This document shows positions 22,001 to 30,496 of a stretch of DNA of 64,000 nt, one piece after another. The position numbers were made by a program, and so were the translations under genes. Positions within the stretch are counted from its first letter, which is position 1; each line of letters opens with the position of its first letter. The notes under the pieces are model-generated. The model had not been told where the DNA came from. It ran no database searches and saw nothing but the letters and a program-made list of their open reading frames with translations. Source of the stretch: Lumbricus terrestris (Eukaryota; Annelida; Clitellata; Crassiclitellata; Lumbricidae); contig OX457050.1 in assembly GCA_949752735.1 (NCBI GenBank), positions 44,746,284 through 44,810,283 of the forward strand, read 5' to 3'.

Positions 22001-22778
22001 AATACAGACAATTGTCAAGGTTCCAAATTTCTGTAGAATTCGTACCTACAGGGAACTATCAATTCCATCTTTGGCAGAGCATGCCGCTCGAATGAGAGCA
22101 CGTGCATATGCAAAGTGGAGCCATTCAACCAAGATAATTGGAGACCTGATTCGTTCGACCGCCTATGTAAAAACAAGAAAGCGGTCCTGGACAATGCAAT
22201 CTAAAGTCTGGTTGAAAACTTGCAAGATTGACATCTCTCAATCAGCAACTGAAATAAGTATGCTAGCTGCAGAAATTGTTCGCAAAAGGGAAGAGTCTTC
22301 TTGCAAGACAAAAGCATTCCTAGACGGAAAGCAATTTGGATTCGGTAACTGTAAACAGGCTCTAAAATTAGAACTGACAGGCCGATATCCTCGTTGGGTC
22401 ATTGAAACCTATATCAGGTTGAAAACTCGAACATTTGCATATACGGATCAATTGATCCACGCAGGCATTGTGAATTTAGAAATGAAACAACACTGCGCAG
22501 TATGCAAACAGCATGTCAAGGACGAGCTGAAACACTACCTCGCCAAGTGTAGTAAGTTCGATGAGGAAAGAACCTTAATCCTTGGCATAGGTACAATTAA
22601 AAATTCCCTACAATTAGATCCATCATATGAAAAGTATGATGAAGAATTAGTAGGAAGCATCTTTGGGAAAGATGATCCGACGTCTGGAGAGACGTTTCGC
22701 CAAAAAACACAGAACTTGTTCGAGTTTATAAAGGCGACGGTTGCTAAAAGACGAAGCGAAATAAGAAACATAGAGTAG
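19053..22778 (+). CDS. LINE ORF2: APE endonuclease, reverse transcriptase
   Basis: The 1241-residue replication protein. The first 170 residues are unassigned. Endonuclease about 175-390: ITININGM (N181), CIQETK (E206), NIYRHNSG, IIGDWNT (D307, N309) and VTDHVP (D374, H375), so all APE catalytic positions are present. Reverse transcriptase about 600-870: FLDLRKVYD, RRGVRQGCPTSP and the catalytic FADD (839-842). A thumb/connector region follows, then a C-terminal CX2CX9HX4C knuckle (C1148, C1151, H1161, C1166). No RNase H domain is evident. The element should nick target DNA and prime reverse transcription there. Nothing is broken, so it could be active. The clade is not resolved. An R1- or SART-like group is possible from the APE-RT-CCHC layout. 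Confidence 0.95.
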   Translation: MSPTEARNTTSLLDKNINGAIDTDQSLEQQFFYLGLSRKELIVYPRCSRISQNGNSIINTIREAKANHKKLRNEDLHSFIINSSDIGFLTSMYMNLRKEDLCVNAMITKRIQKKGTAKYLRINFVKTQDGSYNQMMHNILQCIQVMDGVRIRYQHINPNAIVKVVQPHRINNIRVITININGMASKKEELEYLLKFYMPEVVCIQETKNKGPAKTYLQGYRSLESFQGPNSHGLYIGIRSSLSGSSSTIFEDPNILGVKLTIDTESLSIFNIYRHNSGSPDLRKSTLEKVAEILRSQSQQKALIIGDWNTTPMSLNKGLGSKAHLYGIETIPTKGTRLNALTGVNTNRVIDYAISSWDGLILNQKACRPLTVTDHVPMRITLNLVGEDREATAKEVVLRDKLVGEQAQSLKRDTSLANELVDLGERLRTSLRKLNLIKTINPNQPTHIFLNKEIRILIKEKLSLEKKVWNNLKPAEDLESKKIELRKAIKKARSHSRNKFYNSGLEYLRTRDIRRSWLWAKKLISKRSIGASFGPTLTKDGGLTVCKEEILNAWKVHFESLGAAEADHHDFIPKQPINPLIGDITDAPIKWEEVVFELKKLRNNKAASDDMIPCEVYKLATNNRAEPTCELGKAILKMIHRVYETGTIPDYWNSCTLVPIFKKGDQRDPENYRGIAIINTLEKVLCKILARRVQLINESYNLVRKEQAGFERLEECLGQATALLEICQRRTNKGLQTHVCFLDLRKVYDLVPHKGLFQKLTGKGLGPKFMKFFENMYRDTRTRVRIGNELTEAFSIRRGVRQGCPTSPIIFNMYIDDVLNDMTGVSIPGINLKIPGLHFADDTVLIADSASQLQENLNKVEDWLHQNCMEINVSKCGTMVFNTSEPPTLCFRGDPIPMVDKYVYLGVEINKDLDLAKMASYRVDKAKRTLGSLSALLHNKHVAICYKVMLIKVLLYTATAFGCEVFGMCTDRMKRLKTVIDKGIQTIVKVPNFCRIRTYRELSIPSLAEHAARMRARAYAKWSHSTKIIGDLIRSTAYVKTRKRSWTMQSKVWLKTCKIDISQSATEISMLAAEIVRKREESSCKTKAFLDGKQFGFGNCKQALKLELTGRYPRWVIETYIRLKTRTFAYTDQLIHAGIVNLEMKQHCAVCKQHVKDELKHYLAKCSKFDEERTLILGIGTIKNSLQLDPSYEKYDEELVGSIFGKDDPTSGETFRQKTQNLFEFIKATVAKRRSEIRNIE

Positions 22779-22964
22779 CTTCATACTCATTATATATCGG
22801 AGTTGGTGACATCACGCCAATGTTGATGATGAGGTAGCTGATGCAGTCAGATCCTCAAATGCTTGCCCTAGCAAATAAGGGAGATCCCAAAAATCAGAGC
22901 GCAAGTAGCGTATGATAGGGCTGAAGCCCAAAATTTATTTGTACGACGGGGGAGTTTTCAGTTT

Positions 22965-23198
22965 AAACCTCGTGAGGAACATATTAATAGACTTTCTCCT
23001 CCCTGCAAAAATGAAGCAGGTATAAAATAAATTAGATTTATCTTATCTAGAATCTCACAGTACCTGATGACTCTAATCAGGTCTCCATGATGGATTTCTC
23101 CTCCACGGCGCAATCAAAAAAAACCTCGTGAGGAATATATTAATGGGCTTTCTCCTTTTTGTAAAAAAAGAAGCATGTATGAAATAAATTAGATCTAT
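22965..23198 (+). repeat. duplicated 3' module of the LINE
   Basis: Two direct copies of about 77 bp (22965-23041 and 23121-23198), both beginning AAACCTCGTGAGGAA, with ATATTAAT, CTTTCTCCT and AAATAAATTAGAT in common. They are about 80% identical and about 80 bp apart. CCTC-GT-GAGG forms a small hairpin in each. Between them, CCTGA/TCAGG forms another hairpin, and GCGCAATC plus an A-run marks the probable element end. The downstream copy lies outside that end and may belong to an earlier insertion at the same spot. Confidence 0.7.
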
Positions 23199-23425
23199 TT
23201 ATACATTATTATTATTTTGTACGTTTAATATCGCAGTTTTTGGCGATCTTCAATTGTTTTTTTTAATATTTCTTTTTAAATCATTTGAAATATGATACTA
23301 TCCAGAGAAACTTAAACTGCAAAATAATAATTTTCATCTAAAAATACAAATATTGCAATTTTTGTATGTGTAGTCTAGATATTTTAATTAAATGAAAATT
23401 TTGAAACTAATATTTTTTTCTCCTT

Positions 23426-24307
23426 ATGAAAGCATTAAATACAATCGTATGCAATAATAATGCACAAATAATTAGAAGATTCCATTTAAAATCACCACCA
23501 ACCGACATGACAGTTAATAGTGGGCTAATTCATTGCTCAACAAAAAACAAACGATTATACACTTTTTATAACGAGAAACGTACGATAGTTATATTTAAAA
23601 CAGTAATTAGTTCTCTTTATTCAAACAACACTATTCTTTATTGTGGTTGTTCAAACGGAAAAATTTATGGTCTTAACGAAGAAAATAAGACAGTGTTTAA
23701 AGCTGGTGTTGATACTGCACATATCAATGAAATTAAAAAACATAAAGCTGATCTACTAGTATCTAGTGATATACCAAAAATAGCAAGATTAGATGAAACA
23801 GGAATGACCAAAAGCTATTATTATGTGGGAAAATCTTCCATTAAGGATTTTTGTATTGTAAAATCAAATATGTATGTTATTACAGAAAATAGTTTAACAA
23901 TTTCTGTTATGAATGTTTCAACCGAAAAACTAGAAAAAGAAATTGTTTTGTCTTTATTTCCGATATTTTTGTTCCCAATAAAAGAAACGGTTTTAATTGT
24001 TGCCAAAAATTCAATTTTAACATTGCAAGAATCAATTTTGTGTAGCTTTTCCTTTGATATTACAACAGTTTACTCCACTGGAGAATGTTTATATATAGGA
24101 ACATTAGATGGTACAGTACACAGCTATAAAAATTCAAATATATCATCAGAACCAACAGTGTTAGGAACTTTTCCAGGAATTCCTATTAAAATTTGTGTCT
24201 TTGAAAATTATTTATATGTAGCGACATCAAGAGAATCTAGAAAAGGAAGGTTTTATAAAAATGTTAATGGTAAGAATATGATTTTTCAAATTCTTTGTGA
24301 AAAATAA
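23426..24307 (+). CDS. WD40-like beta-propeller protein
   Basis: A 293-residue protein at the start of the gene-rich segment. Repeating strand-rich units of about 40 residues end in hydrophobic-rich signatures (ILYCGCSNGKIYGLNEEN, LVSSDIPKIARLDETG, CLYIGTLDGTVHSYKNSN). Spacing and the GxxDGxV-like turns fit a divergent WD40 propeller with no extra domain. Such proteins are protein-interaction scaffolds, and no specific orthologue is apparent. ATG at 23426 follows a T-rich tract with no CCC box. It lies 230 bp downstream of the LINE 3' end on the same strand. Confidence 0.6.
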   Translation: MKALNTIVCNNNAQIIRRFHLKSPPTDMTVNSGLIHCSTKNKRLYTFYNEKRTIVIFKTVISSLYSNNTILYCGCSNGKIYGLNEENKTVFKAGVDTAHINEIKKHKADLLVSSDIPKIARLDETGMTKSYYYVGKSSIKDFCIVKSNMYVITENSLTISVMNVSTEKLEKEIVLSLFPIFLFPIKETVLIVAKNSILTLQESILCSFSFDITTVYSTGECLYIGTLDGTVHSYKNSNISSEPTVLGTFPGIPIKICVFENYLYVATSRESRKGRFYKNVNGKNMIFQILCEK

Positions 24308-25487
24308 ATTTTTATGCTTTATTCAAAATTGTATAATATAAAATATATTTCTGAGATTATCTAAATTGCAATTTTTTAATTTGAAATCCCAAAATTATTG
24401 ATGACTAGAAATTCTATTTACTATGCGAGATTAGAATGTAAAGGATCTAGATTATTTCAATAATATGACTTGCCCTGTTAGCTTATAGTTAAAACCACAT
24501 GATATAAGTGTATTAAATATATGACTTTCAAAAACATTTTAGATATCTTTTAAAAAACACCATGTGATGTATTATGTGGAGAACGCGTAAAATATATGTG
24601 ATGTTTTTATTGGTAAAGTAGATTTGATATGACTGTATTATAATATAGTGTTACAAATAACATATAAAAGAGGTAATTGCTTTAGATTTCATGATATAGA
24701 CAATGAATCATTCAAAAACAAGCTTATTAGCTATGTATTCCATTCTATTTTCTCTTGGACTGCCTCCACGATTGAGCATAAAAGAAAAAGGCAAATCCAA
24801 AAAATTTGATGGATTCATTAAAAGCAATTGCAATATATAATTCCGTTCATTGCAACATATAGTATTACTTAATTTACAATAAGTTAGAACAATATTCATA
24901 AAGATCCTTTGCTATAAGTTGCTAAAGTATCAACAATATGTATTGTTGAAAGAATCATTTATAAATATAGGAACATGCGTGCGTGATTCTTATTGAATAT
25001 TTATTATATTTGAAGTAAGATCATGTATTAATTAAAATTATTAAACATCAGATAGTGAACTTTGGAATATTATATGTGACTTGTCCTATCATATTGTTAG
25101 TAGTAATATATTATTTGGAGAAATATATGGCAAAAGACTTTATTGCTTTATTTGGGATTTGTCATATGAATAAATCCTAAATTTTGATTTGTTTTAAGGA
25201 ATTATGTCGATTTTATATACATTCGTATTGGTATAAGTATTTTTTCAATAGAGCAAATTCTTAGCATATAGTAAATGCTTATATTCACACTTTTTTATTA
25301 AATATTTTTAGAAATTCTCTTAACAATCAATCAATCAAAGATAAAATAATATGTTGGTTTATTATGTTACTTAATATAGAGCAAAGTATAGTTGAGGCAG
25401 GGTTCTAATGAAATGCGGTATTCCTATTGTAATTTCAATAATTTATAACATAATTATTATTAATATGTAATACCCATATTTTTGAAT
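24308..25487. other. intergenic, no gene seen
   Basis: About 1.2 kb of AT-rich DNA between two plus-strand genes. A 63-codon open stretch at 24708-24899 (minus) resembles nothing I know. No RNA gene or repeat found. Confidence 0.35.
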
Positions 25488-25904
25488 ATGACACGCCTTA
25501 TAATACAAAAGGTAAATCATTGCATTGTAAAAGATAGTTGTGAATATACAGTTTCAGAAATGAAAGAAGGGCTTGTCATTTATATTGGATTAGAAAGAGA
25601 GGGATACTCTCCAGAACGGGTAGGTAATATTTCTAGCTTAATTGGGAAGGCAATTGAGTTTTATAACAGTAATATTCCGAACATTATGATTTGTAGTCAG
25701 ATAACTCTATTTTGCAAATATAAAGGCAAAAAATGTTCATACCATCTTGCAGAAGATGTCGATGTTGCAAGATGTGTCATCGATGATGTGTTTTCTGAAA
25801 TAAACAAATTGCATCCCAACATTAAATTCCAGAGAAGCACATATAGAGATTATCAAGAAATATGCATGAATAATGTAACTGATACAATGTTTATTGAAGA
25901 ATGA
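25488..25904 (+). CDS. DTD1: D-aminoacyl-tRNA deacylase
   Basis: A 138-residue protein resembling D-Tyr-tRNA(Tyr) deacylase, which removes D-amino acids mischarged on tRNA. The N-terminus MTRLIIQKVNHCIV follows the family pattern (MKAVIQRVxxASV). EGLVIYIGLEREGYSPE (family: GLLVLVGVxxxD) and the mid-length size (family about 150) agree. The usual SQFTL signature appears as SQITLFCKYKG; the C-terminal GPVT-type motif is weak and the C-terminus is short. I chose ATG 25488; an in-frame TTG two codons upstream is unlikely. TACCCATATTT lies 8-18 bp upstream. Confidence 0.75.
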   Translation: MTRLIIQKVNHCIVKDSCEYTVSEMKEGLVIYIGLEREGYSPERVGNISSLIGKAIEFYNSNIPNIMICSQITLFCKYKGKKCSYHLAEDVDVARCVIDDVFSEINKLHPNIKFQRSTYRDYQEICMNNVTDTMFIEE

Positions 25905-26143
25905 TGTTTTTGGAACAGCTTGTAAAATATTGAAATTCATTATCTTTATTCTAAAGTTTTTTATTATTAAATTAAATATCAAGCACTTTTATTATCTATT
26001 TGAAGTCGTAAGGCTCTAAATATGACTGATTAATCATTATAGTATTTACGAGATAAATCGTCAACTATATAAATTAAACATTCTATCAGACCCACCGGGA
26101 ATATTTATAAAAGATTCCACCAAAAGTCAAAACATTTATGTCT

Positions 26144-26848
26144 TTAGCAAATATCTTCTGACTCTACATCGTCGTGTTTTACTACCATGTAATCGATAGA
26201 ATTGGACACGCAGCTATTTAGAAGCTCATGCAATTGGTCACTCTTAACAATATACTCATTTTCAGATGTTTTGTATTGCAGAAACTTTTCAAGAATTTTG
26301 GAATTTTCAGAGTTTGAAAGCGATACTTTGTATGAAATTCGTTCGAATCCAATTTCTTCAAGCTTTTTAATGATTCCTAAAATTTGTTTTTTAGGATTTT
26401 CATTTGTAAAATTCCATATTTTTGAAACTATTTCAGAAAGTGTTATATCATCTACATATGCACCATTTAATGTTACTTTACTATGGAGACCATCAAGGAT
26501 TTCTTTTTCTATCAAGTCGGCTTCATATTCTTTTGTGATATTTGATTTTCTTTCATATCCATGATTGATAATATATTCTATAAGTAAATTTCGATTATTT
26601 AATGTTTCATCACAACTTATATGCTTAAAAAGAACGTTAAGTTCATCTTTAGAGCATACATCTCCTTTTGTAGCATTTTTATAAATAGTATCATTATGGA
26701 GAATCTCTGACAAATTTACTTCTTTATTTCCATTAAAATATTCAAATAGTTTATTTGGATATACACATATTTCATATCGCATATTGCTGAGCTTATAAGA
26801 TACTATAGATATATTTACAAACTTCTTTATGTTAGATGGCAGAAACAT
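26144..26848 (-). CDS. SDO1: ribosome maturation factor SDO1/SBDS
   Basis: A 234-residue orthologue of SBDS/Sdo1, which with the EFL1 GTPase releases eIF6 from pre-60S subunits. The N-terminal FYSH domain (1-95) shows FVNISIVSYK, RYEICVYPNKL and the YKNATKGDVCSKDEL segment (family: VFVNVSKGQVAKKEDL). The central domain has IEKEILDGLHSKV and LNGAYVDDITLSEIV. A shortened C-terminal alpha/beta domain follows; the family is usually about 250. ATG 26848 is directly preceded by AAAGCCC, the CCC box. It is head-to-head with eL24, start codons 82 bp apart, so both ribosome genes may share a promoter region. Confidence 0.9.
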   Translation of the reverse strand: MFLPSNIKKFVNISIVSYKLSNMRYEICVYPNKLFEYFNGNKEVNLSEILHNDTIYKNATKGDVCSKDELNVLFKHISCDETLNNRNLLIEYIINHGYERKSNITKEYEADLIEKEILDGLHSKVTLNGAYVDDITLSEIVSKIWNFTNENPKKQILGIIKKLEEIGFERISYKVSLSNSENSKILEKFLQYKTSENEYIVKSDQLHELLNSCVSNSIDYMVVKHDDVESEDIC

Positions 26849-26925
26849 GGGCTTTTTCTAATTCTAAAAGAATTATTTTCTTTCAACTTTAAAATTTTGT
26901 ACTATGAATTTTTGTAAAACTTTTA

Positions 26926-26930
26926 CCCCA
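26926..26930 (+). promoter_or_regulatory. CCC box at the eL24 start
   Basis: CCCCA directly before ATG 26931, in the context CTTTTACCCCAATG. The uL1 gene at 45658 has the same TTTTACCCCAATG. CCC- or GGG-like boxes next to the start codon are a known microsporidian promoter feature. Confidence 0.7.
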
Positions 26931-27299
26931 ATGTTACAAGGACAGTCAATATTTAGTGGAATTGCTATTCCTAAAGGAAAGGGTCTTAGCAAAGTAGGAC
27001 ATGATGGAAAGATTTCTTTAACTTTCTCCAGAAAAGAAAGAAACTTCTTAGCAGCAAAAGTAAATTCAAGAAGTGTGAAGTGGACTGAGTCTTCAAGAGC
27101 TTTCTTTAAGAAGACCCATAAATTAATAAAGAATGAGGACGAGATTTTTACAATTACAAAGAAAGTGAGAGGATTTAATCTTATTCCTACGAATGTTTTA
27201 GAAGAACAACATGCCGCCAAGCAAAAGTCTAAGGACAGTAAAGTGGCAAGCAACCCAGCAGGAGAAAAAGTACACAAAGGATCTAATTTGAGAAAGTAA
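26931..27299 (+). CDS. RPL24: 60S ribosomal protein eL24
   Basis: A 122-residue eL24. The family opening (M-5 residues-FSG) is matched by MLQGQSIFSG starting at 26931. An upstream in-frame ATG at 26904 would add nine residues and is rejected because the TTTTACCCCA box abuts 26931. DGKISLTFSRKERNFLAAK and KWTESSRAFFKKTHK match the conserved core (family: DGKxFxFLNxKCExxFLxKRNPRxxxWTxxYRRxHKK). The zinc cysteines of archaeal and some eukaryotic members are absent. The basic tail is lysine-rich. An AATAAA lies just after the stop. Confidence 0.88.
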   Translation: MLQGQSIFSGIAIPKGKGLSKVGHDGKISLTFSRKERNFLAAKVNSRSVKWTESSRAFFKKTHKLIKNEDEIFTITKKVRGFNLIPTNVLEEQHAAKQKSKDSKVASNPAGEKVHKGSNLRK

Positions 27300-29030
27300 A
27301 AATAAATTTCTTTATTGTTTTAATAACTGGAGGATGAATCTATATTTGATTAACTTATTTCCTAATTTTATATATTGCTTATAAAAAGTATAGAAATAAA
27401 TATATTATAGATTAATAATTTAGTTTATAACAGCTTAATGCCAATTTTTAATATTCATTGTTAAAATATTTTGATATTACAAGATTAGAGCTTTTATTTG
27501 GCAGTATACATTACTTATAATTTTAAATTAAGCTATTTATTTAAAAAATATTTGTGAAGTTTCTAGATAAATATTACATTGTTTGCATTTTATTAAAAAT
27601 ACTAAAAATGTAATATTTTAAATTATCGACTCAATAACTTTACTTCTTGTGTAACGAAAACATACAAAAAGATATGAATTCATCTTTTGTGACTACACAC
27701 ATCTAAAGTATTTAAAAAAATGTTATTGAAATTCAAGGAACGTACAATCAAATGATAATTAATAACTTTACTGATATATTGCGTCTTCTTTATTTGTACA
27801 CTTAGTTAATGAACTAATATTATTAAACAATTTATTAAGTAATACAGTTTTGTTACAAACGTGGATTTCCATGTTTAGAAATTTAAATCAATTTAACTTA
27901 CAATGAAATAACAGAAGTAGTATTGTAAATACAAACTATATTTAAGTTAAACAATATTTAAAATTATAAATTATCTCAATATGATAAAGAAATCAGCTGA
28001 TAATATTAGAAATGGAAAATAATCAAGCAATAGTATATTGAAACATGGAGTATTTTGTAGTTCTAAAAACAACATTTCAGATGAATTGAAAAGTATTTGT
28101 AAATTTGAAAGAACCGCACGTAGTTGTATTATATTGCCTGGGAATATAGAACCTTTGCTATTTTATAGTAAATATAATAGCCAACGATTCAAATGTTGGA
28201 TTATTTTTATTCAACATCAACGGATTTTATGACAATTTATTAAAACATTTTGACAAAAGAGATAGAAATAGCAAATCTTATACAAAAACCAGATGAACGC
28301 ATGGGCATCAATTACGATGTTACCAAAGGAATCTTTACATAAATTATGTCCGCATGTTTATTTGAATTTGTTATCAATATTTGTAATTTTTGAATGTAAA
28401 TGTTATTTTTATTAATATAAATACAATAAATAGTTTTAAATCAATACTGTACCTAATAATTCAATTTACAATATGAGTGACAACAATGAAAAAAATATTA
28501 ACAATATGCTTATTTCAATACTTTGATAGGCACACAATTAGAGGACAAATGTAGTTTAACAAGTTCACACTCATCTTTTTTATAAAATACATTGTCCGAT
28601 TTTAAGTAATTTTTTATAACAATATTTTGTAATTATCTTATTAGTTAACGAGTTGGTATAGAACATAATAGTGTGGGTTGTAAGCCAAGTAGACGTTTTT
28701 ATATAAAAAAATAAGATCATAACTCAATAGTGAGAGCAGTGTAATGACATGGTCGGCCTGGATAATATAATAGTCTAAAAACCAATTGAGTTTATTTATG
28801 TTTTGAGTCAATCAATGTAGCAGATTTGTTTTTAATCACTACAGGCAATAATATACGTATCACCTGTGGTGATTTTCATTTATTATAATTATATTTGAGG
28901 AATTTAAATATACAATTCAGATATATTTAAAAAATCAATAAAATTTAATAATAATTTATAAAATATTAACAGTTGAATTTTTATTAAATCTTTCTGTTAA
29001 ACAAATAATAATGAATATTCATTATTAAAT
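27300..29030. other. intergenic with a coding-like relic at 28029-28340
   Basis: 1.7 kb of AT-rich DNA. On the plus strand 28029-28232 is open and coding-like (DELKSICKFERTARSCIILP). After a frameshift it continues as EIEIANLIQKPDERMGINYD to a stop near 28340, which suggests a decayed gene of unknown family. The rest shows nothing recognisable. Confidence 0.35.
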
Positions 29031-29954
29031 TTATTGAACAAGCGCACTTTTAGGTGTTGGAACAGTATCAAACCTAATAATGGTTTCAACAGGATAATGC
29101 TTAAATGATGTTGTAGAGAACTCTCGCAATATTCTTGAATAGAGAAGCTTGAATGACTCAATCGTAGTATTGTGGAATAGAATAAAATCTCTTTGGACAT
29201 TTTCGTTTATTTTTCCATTGTTATGGAAAGTGGTTACAGGAAGCCCTTTGTTATTTTTGTCTTGTGAAAGAAGAGACTCCTCAAAATATTTTCTTAATAA
29301 TGTTTCCATGTTTTCATCAGCTTTATTAATATGCCCCATCACTACTAAAGGATATCCCTTCACTAAACTACCACTGTAAGGCTTCAATATTGTGTATAGC
29401 TGTTTAGTAATGGCATCTACCGAATCGCTATACAAATCGACATTTACTAGTGTAAAAAGAACATCTTTCCGTGTTGCATGCTGAAGAACACACGTATGTG
29501 CGTATGTTGCTGTATCATCTCCAAATGGATGCAGGGTGGCATTTGTTACCGAGAGAACGTCACCAGTATTTATAATAATTGGATTGTATTCTCTTTTATT
29601 TGTTCGTAAGTCAATATTGAAAGTACTTGGCCTAACCAGAACGTAATGTAAATCTTTTATTTCTTCCAATCCTTTAGTTAGTCTATCCATCATTGGAAGC
29701 GACACAGCTTGAAGTGCCAGAACACTTGGTTTATCTGAACGTAATATATCTACGAGTTCATTTATCTGCGATTCCTCATCAAGATCATTATAAGTTTGGG
29801 CGTTAACAGTTAGTAATGAAAGATCTCCAAACCCTTTTGTATCTGGGGATCCAGAATCTTTGGTTGCAGTGGTACCTTTTAGTGCTACTAACGGATCATA
29901 TTTACTTGGAATGAATTTAGCAGAAATACTGTTTAATAATATGTTAATAAGCAT
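29031..29954 (-). CDS. EEP-fold (exo/endonuclease/phosphatase-like) protein, catalytic residues lost
   Basis: A 307-residue protein with the endonuclease/exonuclease/phosphatase scaffold: LSLLTVNAQTYN (first strand, N51), SVLALQAVSL (normally LALQEVSL), PLVVMGHIN (normally GDFN) and TTSFKHYPVE (normally SDHxPV). The catalytic Glu is A83, the Asp of GDxN is H208, and the Asp of SDH is K285; N210 and H286 remain. It is therefore probably a pseudoenzyme that kept the fold for binding. The N-terminus MLINILLNSISA could be a weak signal peptide. The start ATG lacks a CCC box. A relationship to DNase I-, sphingomyelinase- or inositol-phosphatase-like branches cannot be settled here. Confidence 0.65.
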   Translation of the reverse strand: MLINILLNSISAKFIPSKYDPLVALKGTTATKDSGSPDTKGFGDLSLLTVNAQTYNDLDEESQINELVDILRSDKPSVLALQAVSLPMMDRLTKGLEEIKDLHYVLVRPSTFNIDLRTNKREYNPIIINTGDVLSVTNATLHPFGDDTATYAHTCVLQHATRKDVLFTLVNVDLYSDSVDAITKQLYTILKPYSGSLVKGYPLVVMGHINKADENMETLLRKYFEESLLSQDKNNKGLPVTTFHNNGKINENVQRDFILFHNTTIESFKLLYSRILREFSTTSFKHYPVETIIRFDTVPTPKSALVQ

Positions 29955-30074
29955 GCTTAAATTATTTAAAACTTATTTTATTCGTGCTGCTGAAACATCC
30001 GTTTGAAACATGTTTCATATGTAAATGTTACACCTTTGTAATATTTAGATATGAAGTAGATTTAAGAAATATAA

Positions 30075-30156
30075 GACAGGATGGCCGAGTGGTCTAAGGC
30101 GTCACGTTCAGGTCGTGATCTCTCCGGGGGCGGGGGTTCGAATCCCCCTTCTGTTA
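30075..30156 (+). tRNA. tRNA-Leu (CAG)
   Basis: An 82-nt class II tRNA. Acceptor GACAGGA pairs with TTCTGTT (two G-U). D arm TGGCCGAGTGGTCTAAGGC is Leu-type. The anticodon stem TCACG/CGTGA encloses TTCAGGT with anticodon CAG. There is a long variable arm, and the T arm is GGGGG-TTCGAAT-CCCCC. Discriminator A; CCA is not encoded. No intron. Confidence 0.95.
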
Positions 30157-30161
30157 TTTTT
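30157..30161 (+). terminator. pol III terminator of tRNA-Leu
   Basis: A run of five T directly follows the tRNA discriminator base. Confidence 0.75.
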
Positions 30162-30496
30162 ACAGGTGCTTATATGAAACAAAATTGAGTAGAATACCAA
30201 TTTACTAAAAATATATTGTATGATAAACACGTCATTTATTATATTAAAACTTAATGAACAATTCACATCATTTAATACACTTTGATAATTAAAGAATACA
30301 ATGTATTTTAATTACTATCCAATGCTAAGTTATTTATAACGAATTAACTTTAAAGTTAGAAATTGCATTTATAAAAACATTCTATTGTTAACTTAACATA
30401 AATATAAAACAATATGAACCACCATTTCAAGTATATACATTCTATACTACATGTGAAGTTATCCAAAAGCTTTTATTAAGAAAATTATAAATTAAA
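30162..30496. other. intergenic, nothing seen
   Basis: AT-rich spacer between tRNA-Leu and the 3' end of the first hydrolase gene. No frame or repeat recognised. Confidence 0.35.

Larger units (their letters stand above)
17271..23122 (+). mobile_element. APE-type non-LTR retrotransposon, apparently intact
   Basis: A complete-looking LINE directly 3' of the LSU gene. It has a hairpin-rich leader, ORF1 (584 codons), ORF2 (1241 codons, APE endonuclease plus reverse transcriptase), a 3' UTR and a terminal A-run (about 23116-23123). No stop or frameshift interrupts either ORF. GC content and codon use are visibly higher than in the host genes, suggesting recent or foreign origin. The right end is supported by a truncated copy of the same 3' end at 8074-8128. 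The left end is uncertain: 17236-17270 resembles 23186-23220 (ATTAGAT(T/C)TAT...TATACAT), a possible target-site duplication. Confidence 0.8.

Noticed and set aside
26904..26930. Upstream ATG for eL24
   Set aside because: It would add nine residues not seen in the family, and the CCC box sits immediately before the next ATG.
28660..28760. ATAACTCAATAGTGAGAGCA, like a tRNA D arm
   Set aside because: No T arm or B box at the right distance and no acceptor stem.
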